The notes under the pieces were generated by a model that saw only the letters and a program-made list of their open reading frames with translations, was not told the DNA's origin and made no database searches. DNA of 46,428 bases, taken from NCBI GenBank assembly GCA_021804655.1, contig JAJZHE010000006.1:1-46428 (forward strand), in the 5' to 3' direction. The position numbers were made by a program, and so were the translations under genes. Position 1 is the first letter of the stretch. Every line of letters begins with the position of its first letter. Of this stretch, positions 10,314-17,306 are shown one piece after another. The stretch comes from Acidobacteriota bacterium (lineage in GTDB: Bacteria > Acidobacteriota > Terriglobia > Terriglobales > Acidobacteriaceae).

Positions 10314-11258
10314 ATGCCCATTCAGCCAACTGAGAACATCTGGCGCAACGGCAGCCTGATCCCCTGGGAACAGGCAAATATCCACGTGATGAGTCACGTG
10401 GTTCACTACGGGTCCAGCGTTTTTGAGGGAATTCGCTGCTACGGACAACCGTCCGGAGCCGCCATCTTCCGCCTGCCCGAACACATGCAGCGACTGATCG
10501 ATTCCGCAAAGATTTATCGCATGACGCTGCCCTACAATCTGGACGAGCTATGCGCGGCGGTTGTTGAAACGGTGGAGACAAACAAAGTCGCGCCGTGCTA
10601 CATCCGTCCCGTTGCCATGCGCGGCTATGGCGAGATCGGCATCAACCCGTTGAAGTGCCCGGTCGATGTCTTCATTGCAAACTTCCCCTGGGGGAAATAT
10701 GTTGCAGGGGGTCACGGCGGCGCGGATGTCTGCATCAGCAGTTGGAATCGGCTGGCTCCGAACACCATGCCGGCGCTGGCCAAGGCAGGCGCAAACTACA
10801 TGAACTCGCAGTTGATTCGCATGGAAGCCGATGCCAACGGTTATGACGAAGGCATCGCGCTGGACGTGAATGGACTCGTCTCGGAAGGTTCGGGCGAAAA
10901 CATTTTTGTGGTGCGCAGTGGCGTGCTGTACACGCCGCCGCTCGCCAACTCCGCGCTCTCCGGCATCACCCGCGATTCCGTGCTGACCATTGCTCGTTAT
11001 CTGGGCCTGCCCGTGGTGGAGCAGTCGATTCCGCGCGAGATGCTGTATATCGCCGATGAAGTCTTCTTCACTGGCACCGCGGCGGAGGTTTCGCCGATTC
11101 GCTCAATTGACCGCATCGTGATTGGCGATGGAACGACGGGGCCGGTGAGCGTGCAGATTGCCGATGAGTTCTTCGGCATTGCCAACGGCCTGAAGCCGGA
11201 TCGCTTTGGCTGGCTGACGCCGGTCAATGTCGCGGCATCCGAAGCTGTGACCGCCTGA
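10314..11258 (+). CDS. ilvE: Branched-chain amino acid aminotransferase
   Basis: PLP enzyme (fold type IV) that interconverts Leu, Ile or Val with their 2-oxo acids using 2-oxoglutarate, the last step of branched-chain amino acid synthesis. 314 residues. Seen: HYGSSVFEGIRCY near the start, the PLP lysine Lys157 (ALAKAGANYMNSQL), the EGSGENIFVV cofactor loop, and FFTGTAAEVSPI near the C-terminus. It stands alone, divergent from the kinase gene and followed by a strong bidirectional terminator at 11284-11323. No leader peptide or attenuator was recognised upstream. Confidence 0.95.
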   Translation: MPIQPTENIWRNGSLIPWEQANIHVMSHVVHYGSSVFEGIRCYGQPSGAAIFRLPEHMQRLIDSAKIYRMTLPYNLDELCAAVVETVETNKVAPCYIRPVAMRGYGEIGINPLKCPVDVFIANFPWGKYVAGGHGGADVCISSWNRLAPNTMPALAKAGANYMNSQLIRMEADANGYDEGIALDVNGLVSEGSGENIFVVRSGVLYTPPLANSALSGITRDSVLTIARYLGLPVVEQSIPREMLYIADEVFFTGTAAEVSPIRSIDRIVIGDGTTGPVSVQIADEFFGIANGLKPDRFGWLTPVNVAASEAVTA

Positions 11259-11283
11259 TCGGATGTCCTCGCCACAAGGCACA

Positions 11284-11323
11284 AAAAAACAAGGGCTGCC
11301 GACTTCAGGCAGCCCTTGTTTTT
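11284..11323. terminator. Bidirectional Rho-independent terminator
   Basis: A perfect stem, ACAAGGGCTGCC (11289-11300) pairing with GGCAGCCCTTGT (11308-11319) around a seven-base loop. It is flanked by an A-run on the left and a T-run on the right, so it can stop both the rightward ilvE and the leftward GH27 transcript. Confidence 0.93.
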
Positions 11324-11345
11324 CTGCACATTTGCAAACCTCATC

Positions 11346-12773
11346 TCACTTCGGATCGCCCGTTTTTGCGACAATGCGTAACACCGCGCTTCCATGCGCC
11401 GCCAGCGGCACAACCACAGCCTGCGGCGACTTCCAGCTTCGGTTGTGCGTCAGATCGCGAACCACGGTTGCGCCACCGCGTGCACCGCCATCCTGCATCT
11501 TCCCGTTCAGCATCTTCCAGTCGAGCGGAGCCTGAACCGCCTGATCGCCAAGATTGAAGACAGCCAGATAATGTCCAGCAAACGGACCACGCGCGATCGT
11601 CGATTCCCATACGCGCAACTGCTCATTCCCACCTTGCAGATCGGCGCGCGGATGGCCGTTGCCCTGCTGATTCAAGGCAATCAGCAGCTTGTCCTGGATC
11701 AGCAAACGTGTATCGGCATCGAGACGCGTCATATTCGCGCCCAGGATCAACGGCGAGCGGGCTACCGACCAGAGCGTGAACTCCGTCTGTTCTTCGGTTG
11801 GGGTCAGCCGGGAAACGCGCGGCGCGCCCCAGCCCGGATGCGGCTCCAGCACACCAAACGGCAACATATCTTCGTCCGGCCAGTGGCCGGGCGCGGCCCA
11901 CCGATTCCACTCCGCCAGCCGATCAAAGGCCTGGCGCGTGCCCAGTGGAAACTCGGATTTTCCCGGCTCCGGCTGGTGTGACCACACATCCCAGTGATCG
12001 TCCGAGATGCGCCACATCTGCGCATATTGTGCGACTTCGGAAGCATGTGCCAGCGCGGTCGGTCCGGGTGACAGGCTCAGCGCGATGGGACGCCCGGTCT
12101 TGCGGATGGCTGCGGCAATCTGGCGAATCTCCGTCAATTTGTATGGATGGTCCGAGATGCAGTCCACTTTGAGAAAATCCACGCCCCAGGAGGCGTACAG
12201 GCCGATCATCGAGTCGTACCAGGCCTGGCCGGCGGCATTGTCCCGCACGCCATAGTTGCCGTCATCCCACGGGCAGACATCGCCAGGATCACCCGCGTCG
12301 GCTGTGGTGAAATGCGACCCCGCGATGGGCAGATTGCGTTGCACGCTTTCTCGTGGAATTCCCCGGATCAGGTGGATGCCGAAGAGCAGCCCCTGCGCAT
12401 GCACCCAGTCGGCGATCGGCTTCAGACCGGCGCCATTGGCCGCCGAAGGAAAACGCTGTGGAGCCGGAACCAGCCGACCGTGCCCGTCCAGGAAAAAATG
12501 CTGTTCCGCGGCTTTCGAGGCAAGGGGGTTCTGCATATACCAGCCCTCGTCAATCACCGCGTACCGCCATCCCAGCGGGCGCATGGGCGACAGCACCGCG
12601 ACGTTAGCTCGAAATTGAGCCTCGGTAATGGTGAGACCATATGCGTCCCAACTATTCCAGCCCATCGGCGGCGTGGCCGCAAGATCTGCTTGCGGCTGCT
12701 GTGCCCATCCAGCATGAAGAAAGAGCGCAGACAGAACCAAAAGAAGCGCGATGCGAAGCCGGTGCATAAGCAT
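11346..12773 (-). CDS. Secreted alpha-galactosidase-like glycoside hydrolase, family GH27
   Basis: A 475-residue exported enzyme that should remove terminal alpha-galactose (or alpha-N-acetylgalactosamine) from glycans. The signal peptide covers residues 1-24 (cut near GWAQ). Family hallmarks: TPPMGWNSWDAYG near residue 35, RYAVIDEGWY, the nucleophile Asp204 in FLKVDCISD, and the acid/base Asp within R255-ISDD. The C-terminal 90 residues form the beta-sandwich domain usual for GH27. A second ATG two codons later (12767) is an alternative start. The start codon lies inside a palindrome shared in part with nagA. Divergent from the NPP-type phosphodiesterase by 98 bases. Confidence 0.9.
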   Translation of the reverse strand: MLMHRLRIALLLVLSALFLHAGWAQQPQADLAATPPMGWNSWDAYGLTITEAQFRANVAVLSPMRPLGWRYAVIDEGWYMQNPLASKAAEQHFFLDGHGRLVPAPQRFPSAANGAGLKPIADWVHAQGLLFGIHLIRGIPRESVQRNLPIAGSHFTTADAGDPGDVCPWDDGNYGVRDNAAGQAWYDSMIGLYASWGVDFLKVDCISDHPYKLTEIRQIAAAIRKTGRPIALSLSPGPTALAHASEVAQYAQMWRISDDHWDVWSHQPEPGKSEFPLGTRQAFDRLAEWNRWAAPGHWPDEDMLPFGVLEPHPGWGAPRVSRLTPTEEQTEFTLWSVARSPLILGANMTRLDADTRLLIQDKLLIALNQQGNGHPRADLQGGNEQLRVWESTIARGPFAGHYLAVFNLGDQAVQAPLDWKMLNGKMQDGGARGGATVVRDLTHNRSWKSPQAVVVPLAAHGSAVLRIVAKTGDPK

Positions 12774-12784
12774 GCAGGCATGCT
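12769..12784. promoter_or_regulatory. Palindrome over the GH27 start, shared 12-mer with nagA
   Basis: AGCATGC-AG-GCATGCT is a perfect inverted repeat covering the GH27 start codon. Twelve of its bases (GCATGCAGGCAT, 12770-12781) recur at exactly the same offset over the nagA start at 16315-16326. It may be a common operator or translational control site, or coincidence. Confidence 0.35.
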
Positions 12785-12871
12785 ACACCAAATCGCTTTT
12801 GCGTGGCTTCTCTGTTCATCCAATCGGAGGCAATCATCGTCTGCTAATCTTCTGCATGAGGCCCTGAAAGC

Positions 12872-14257
12872 ATGAAGAAGCGCTCACGCATGAGATATCC
12901 CTACGCCTTTGCGCTGCGCTGCTTCTTTCTTTCAGCCTTTTCTGTTTGCCTGCTGACTGCGCCGTTCTGCTTTGCCCAGGCCCATTCGCCAACTGTACTT
13001 CCCGTCATCCGCGTCAACCACGGACCGAATGCAGCCGCAGCGCAACGCGCGCACTACGTCGTACTGGTTTCTCTCGATGGATTCCGCTGGGACTATGCCA
13101 CGCGCGATCATGCGCAGAATCTGTTGCAGCTCGGTCACGACGGAGTCTGGGCGCCGAACGGCATGTTGCCCAGCTTTCCTTCGCTCACTTTTCCCAATCA
13201 TCTTTCGATCGTTACCGGTTTATATCCGGAGCATCACGGCATCGTGGCCAACAGCTTTCGCGACGAATCGCGGCAGGCGGCGGGAAAATCGTCGACGTAC
13301 GCGATTCGCGACGCAAGCGCTGTCGGCGATGGAAGCTGGTACAGCGGTGTCCCGCTGTGGTCGTTGGCAGAGGCGCAGGGCATGCGCACTGCCTGCCTCT
13401 TCTGGCCTGGATCAGAGGCGGAGATTGCTGGCCAGCGGCCTTCGGAGTATCTGCGTTTCGACGACCACATCGAGGAGCCGCGGCGCATTGCGCAGGTGGC
13501 CGAATGGCTGCATGAACCAGCCGCAATACGCCCTCACTTCATCACCATTTATTTTTCCGACGTCGATCATGCCGGGCACGCATTTGGCCCGGATGCTCCG
13601 CAGACACACGCTGCGATTCATCATCTGGACGAAATGGTTGGACTGCTGCGCGCCGCCGTGACTGCGACAGGACTGCCAGTCGATCTGATCGTCGTCAGCG
13701 ATCACGGCATGGTGAAGACCGAAGGCCCGTGGATTACGCTGAGCGACTTCGCTGACCTGAGTGGATTTGAGACGGATGGACCGCTGCTCTACGCGAAGAA
13801 TGAAGCGGACCGGAAGCGCGTCTATGACCAGCTCAAGCATGCCTCGTATCAATTTCAGGTCTATCGGCTGCGCGACGTTCCCGCCGCTCTGCACTACAAC
13901 GGCAATGCCCGCGCGGGCGATCCGGTCATCCTTCCAACCGGCCCGTTTGCGATTCGCGCTCGACGCCCGGCGAACGGCAAACCTGATCTTCCGCCAACTC
14001 CTGGGGCGCATGGCTACGATCCACACCGCATGCCAGAGATGAGGGCGAGCTTCTTTGCCGCCGGTCCAGACATCGTCGCGGGAAAAACAGTAGCGACTTT
14101 TGAGAACGTCAATCTTTATCCCTGGATTGCCCATATACTTGGTCTTCAAATGCCGAACAAATCGCCACTCCCCGATGGCAAACTCAATATACTTTCCGGG
14201 ACGCTGCGGGACGATGGCGACGCAGGCGGCTCGACGATCATGGAGCATCAACATTGA
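12872..14257 (+). CDS. Secreted nucleotide pyrophosphatase/phosphodiesterase (alkaline phosphatase superfamily)
   Basis: A 461-residue exported phosphodiesterase of the ectonucleotide pyrophosphatase (NPP) family, which cleaves nucleotide, nucleotide-sugar or lipid phosphodiesters using two zinc ions. The signal peptide ends near FCFAQA (residue 36). Metal and catalytic residues seen: Asp in SLDGFRWD, nucleophile Thr106 in SLTFPNH, the FSDVDHAGHAFGP and VSDHGM metal motifs, and the late GAHGYDP histidine. A GAGG lies 10 bases before the ATG. Its stop overlaps the TTG start of an N-acetylglucosamine kinase, which hints at a sugar-phosphodiester substrate, though this is only context. Confidence 0.88.
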   Translation: MKKRSRMRYPYAFALRCFFLSAFSVCLLTAPFCFAQAHSPTVLPVIRVNHGPNAAAAQRAHYVVLVSLDGFRWDYATRDHAQNLLQLGHDGVWAPNGMLPSFPSLTFPNHLSIVTGLYPEHHGIVANSFRDESRQAAGKSSTYAIRDASAVGDGSWYSGVPLWSLAEAQGMRTACLFWPGSEAEIAGQRPSEYLRFDDHIEEPRRIAQVAEWLHEPAAIRPHFITIYFSDVDHAGHAFGPDAPQTHAAIHHLDEMVGLLRAAVTATGLPVDLIVVSDHGMVKTEGPWITLSDFADLSGFETDGPLLYAKNEADRKRVYDQLKHASYQFQVYRLRDVPAALHYNGNARAGDPVILPTGPFAIRARRPANGKPDLPPTPGAHGYDPHRMPEMRASFFAAGPDIVAGKTVATFENVNLYPWIAHILGLQMPNKSPLPDGKLNILSGTLRDDGDAGGSTIMEHQH

Positions 14258-15198
14258 AGACGATTCTTGGCATCGACGGCGGCGGCACCAACACACGTGG
14301 CATCCTCCAACGCGGGACCGAAACGCTGGCGCATGCGCGGGGTGGCTCCATCAAGCGCTTGCGCGTGGGCGCCGAGCAAGCCACGGCAAACCTGCAATCG
14401 CTGATGAAGGAGCTGTATCGGCAGGCCGGCGTGGCCAGCGTGGATGCAGCCTCGGCGGGAATCGCAAGCGCTTCCCTGCCCGGCGTCGCGGAGTGGATTA
14501 CCGACGTCTTTCGCGACTTCGATGTGGCGCGCTCGGAGGTTGTCGGCGATGAGGTCATCGCCCTGGATGCTGCGTTTCATGGCGGCGCGGGAATTCTGCA
14601 AATTGCCGGGACCGGATCGAACTGCATCGGTCGCTCGGCCAACGGCACGCTTGCATCCGCCGGCGGATACAGCTCCACGCTGGGGGATGAAGGATCAGGC
14701 TACTGGATTGGCCTGCACGCTGTTCGTCGCGGACTGCGCGCCTATGATCGCGGAGAACCAACGCAGATTCTGGACGAAGTGCGTTCCCTGTGGCAGACGC
14801 CCACGCTCACCGATCTCGTGCTCTTTGGCAATGCGACTCCGGGGCCTGATTTTGCCGCGCTCGCGCCTGTGGTCGCGCAGCTTGCCGCGCAGGGTGACTC
14901 TGTCGCTGTTGCCGTGCTGGAGCAGGCCGCAACGGACCTGGCCGATTTCGTCCTGACGGTCCATGCCAAGCTTCTGCGACTCGATCCAACGGCATCGCAG
15001 ATTCCCGTTGCCTGGACCGGAAGCGTGCTGGAAAAAAATGACCAGGTGCGCGAAAAATTCACTTCGATTCTGCAAGCCGCAGTACCCGGAATCGAGATCG
15101 CCACCACCGCTACTGTCGCCATCAACGGCGCGCTGTGGCGTGCCCAGCAGCTTGCTCACCGCGAAGCACCGGAACTCCCGCAGCCAGCGACGCGATAA
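14254..15198 (+). CDS. N-acetylglucosamine kinase (BadF/BcrA-type ATPase family)
   Basis: ASKHA-fold sugar kinase of 314 residues, likely turning GlcNAc into GlcNAc-6-phosphate. Seen: phosphate-1 motif GIDGGGTNTRG at residue 6, VVGDEVIALDAAFHGGAGILQIAGTGSNCIGR (central region), GDEGSGYWIGLHAVRRGLRAYD, and a C-terminal TGSVLEKND motif. The start is a TTG that overlaps the preceding stop (TTGA), with GGAG eight bases upstream, so it is translationally coupled to the phosphodiesterase gene. Its last 77 bases overlap the 3' end of nagA on the other strand, and NagA acts on its expected product. GlcNAc is the best guess; other amino sugars are possible. Confidence 0.82.
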   Translation: MKTILGIDGGGTNTRGILQRGTETLAHARGGSIKRLRVGAEQATANLQSLMKELYRQAGVASVDAASAGIASASLPGVAEWITDVFRDFDVARSEVVGDEVIALDAAFHGGAGILQIAGTGSNCIGRSANGTLASAGGYSSTLGDEGSGYWIGLHAVRRGLRAYDRGEPTQILDEVRSLWQTPTLTDLVLFGNATPGPDFAALAPVVAQLAAQGDSVAVAVLEQAATDLADFVLTVHAKLLRLDPTASQIPVAWTGSVLEKNDQVREKFTSILQAAVPGIEIATTATVAINGALWRAQQLAHREAPELPQPATR

Positions 15199-16318
15199 GT
15201 CTGCCATCCACGTCAAGCACCACCATATCCGCCCTTTGCCCTGCGCACACGTTGCCGCAATGGCTTTCGATCCCGATCATTGTGGCTGGATTTCGTGTCA
15301 GCAGCGGCAGCAGTTCCTCAACGCTTGCGCCTGTGAAGGCGATCATGTTCTTGAGCGCCCGATCCAGCGTGAGCACGCTTCCAGCCAAAACACCCTGCGC
15401 CGTCGCTCGCCCATTCGCAAGCTGCACTCGCATCCCGCCCAGCAGATACTCGCCATCCGGCATCCCCGTCGCAGCCATCGCATCCGTCACCAGGATGCCG
15501 CGCTCTGCGCCTTTGAGCCGCCACCACAGGCGAACCATCCGCGGGTCCACGTGAATGCCATCGCAGATCAGTTCAGCAAAGAGAGAAGTCTCGCCGAGCA
15601 CAACACCCGCAATGCCCGGTTCACGATGGTCCAGCGCACGCATCGCGTTGAAGGTGTGCGTGGCGGAGGCTGCGCCAGCGCTCAACAGGCGTTCCGTTTC
15701 CTGCGCCGTCGCATTCGAGTGCCCGATTGAAATGCGTACGCCGCGCTGTGTGGCATGCCGCGCTAAATCCTCGGCTCCAGGCAGCTCTGGCGCCAGGGTC
15801 ATCAGCCGAACCAATCCCTCCGCTGCATCAAACAGCCGATCGAAGGTTTCAATCGAAGGCTCCAGCAGATTTTCCGGTGGATGGACGCCGCGTTTTGCAT
15901 GCGATAAAAACGGGCCTTCCAGATGAATTCCGCAGGGACGCGCACCCGGCCATTCGCCTGTGCTGCGCAAGAGCGCCGCCATCGCAGCAAGCGACTTGAG
16001 CGTTGCGTCCAGCGGCGCGGTCACCGTTGTCGCAAGAAAACTCCCAGTACCTTTTTGAGCAAGAAAGCGACTGATCGAATGAAACGCAGTTGCACTGCCT
16101 TCCATCACATCGTGGCCGGCACAGCCATGCAGATGCACATCCACAAATGCGGGCGCAAGCAGGTGCCCGGAATAGTCCAGAACCTGTGCAGGCTTCGGCG
16201 TCTCACGAAGCGCGCGGCTGCCAATCTCCACAACCCGGCCGTCTTCCACCAGAATCAGCGGCTCCGGCACAACGCCGGAAGACGCCCATAGCCACGATGC
16301 AAGGATAACGCTTTGCAT
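15122..16318 (-). CDS. nagA: N-acetylglucosamine-6-phosphate deacetylase
   Basis: Amidohydrolase-superfamily enzyme removing acetate from GlcNAc-6-phosphate to give glucosamine-6-phosphate, in amino-sugar catabolism or cell-wall recycling. About 398 residues from the ATG at 16318; a TTG 12 codons upstream (16354) is a less likely start. Metal and active-site motifs: DVHLHGCAG, GIHLEGPFL, RISIGHSNA, SATHTFNAM, and the catalytic Asp in VTDAMAATGMPDGEYLLGG. It converges on the GlcNAc kinase gene with 77 bases of coding overlap, so the two transcripts can pair. Its start region shares a 12-mer with the GH27 gene. Confidence 0.93.
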   Translation of the reverse strand: MQSVILASWLWASSGVVPEPLILVEDGRVVEIGSRALRETPKPAQVLDYSGHLLAPAFVDVHLHGCAGHDVMEGSATAFHSISRFLAQKGTGSFLATTVTAPLDATLKSLAAMAALLRSTGEWPGARPCGIHLEGPFLSHAKRGVHPPENLLEPSIETFDRLFDAAEGLVRLMTLAPELPGAEDLARHATQRGVRISIGHSNATAQETERLLSAGAASATHTFNAMRALDHREPGIAGVVLGETSLFAELICDGIHVDPRMVRLWWRLKGAERGILVTDAMAATGMPDGEYLLGGMRVQLANGRATAQGVLAGSVLTLDRALKNMIAFTGASVEELLPLLTRNPATMIGIESHCGNVCAGQRADMVVLDVDGRLIASLAAGVPVLRGEQAAGHATARR

Positions 16319-16326
16319 GCAGGCAT
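16315..16326. promoter_or_regulatory. Second copy of the 12-mer GCATGCAGGCAT over the nagA start
   Basis: Identical to 12770-12781 and in the same register: read on the minus strand it is ATGCCTGC followed by the ATG start codon and one C. No strong Shine-Dalgarno sequence stands before either start. Confidence 0.3.
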
Positions 16327-16442
16327 CATCGCAGGAGCGCGCCCACGTCAGCAAGATGGAAATTCAGCCATCCCCATCGGCCATGAAAGCGCAGGCAATT
16401 TTCAAACATCCAGGAGCCTGCTCACGGTTGTAGACTCATGGC

Positions 16443-17303
16443 ATGCAACAACGAATCGGAATCCATCTTGGCACCGCCGGCGGAGCGTGGAAAGCTGTTG
16501 AACGAGCCGCGGAAATTGGCGCAAATACCTTCCAGATATTCTCCTCCAGCCCGCGCATGTGGCATGCGCCGCGCGTCGCTCCTGAGCAGGCCGAGAAGAT
16601 GCGTTCCTGGCGCAGCAAATTCGACGTCGGGCCACTGGTCATCCACGCCAGCTACCTGGTGAATGTGTGCAGCCAGAACGAAGAAGTGCGGCAGAAAAGT
16701 ACGTCCGCGTTCCGCGGCGAAGTGGAGCGCGCACTGGCGCTGGGCGCCGAATATCTGGTGCTTCACCCCGGCTCGTGGAAGGGCCTGACGCGCGAAGAGG
16801 GATTGCGCCTGGCGGCTGAGACAATTGCAACCGCAGTGGACGGATTGCCCTGGCAGGATGCGCCGTTTCGGATTCTCATCGAGAACACGGCAGGAGCGGA
16901 GTTTTCTCTGGGCGGAACCTTGGAACAGGTGGCCGAACTGGTCGAGCGATTGCGCGCCAAGGCTCCGGTCGCCGTCTGCCTGGACACCTGTCACACGCAT
17001 GTCGCCGGCTACGATCTGGTCAGTGAAGCGGGCTATGAGGAAACCATTCGCCTGGTGGAATCGACCATCGGATGCCAGGCGGTGAAGGTGTGGCATTGCA
17101 ACGACGCCAAGGCCGCGCGCGGATCGAAGCTGGATCGCCATGAACACATCGGCGCTGGCACCATCGGCAGCGAAACCTTCCGCCGCCTGCTGCACGATGC
17201 GCGGTTTGCGCATTCCGCCTTCATTGCCGAGACGCCGATGGATGAAACCGAGGATGACCTGCGCAATGTGCGCATGCTGCGCAGTCTTGCTTCGGAGGCG
17301 TGA
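16443..17303 (+). CDS. nfo: Deoxyribonuclease IV (AP endonuclease)
   Basis: Zinc-dependent apurinic/apyrimidinic endonuclease of base-excision repair, a TIM barrel of 286 residues. The full set of metal ligands is visible: VIHASYL, VLHPGSW, IENTAGAE, CLDTCHTHVAGYD, VWHCNDAK, LDRHEHIGAG and IAETP. The start at 16443 has no clear ribosome site close by. Followed three bases later by the large FAD/Fe-S dehydrogenase, whose ribosome site (GGAGG, 17294-17298) lies within the end of nfo, so the pair is probably co-transcribed. Unrelated to the sugar genes on its left, from which it is divergent. Confidence 0.95.
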   Translation: MQQRIGIHLGTAGGAWKAVERAAEIGANTFQIFSSSPRMWHAPRVAPEQAEKMRSWRSKFDVGPLVIHASYLVNVCSQNEEVRQKSTSAFRGEVERALALGAEYLVLHPGSWKGLTREEGLRLAAETIATAVDGLPWQDAPFRILIENTAGAEFSLGGTLEQVAELVERLRAKAPVAVCLDTCHTHVAGYDLVSEAGYEETIRLVESTIGCQAVKVWHCNDAKAARGSKLDRHEHIGAGTIGSETFRRLLHDARFAHSAFIAETPMDETEDDLRNVRMLRSLASEA

Positions 17304-17306
17304 GCC

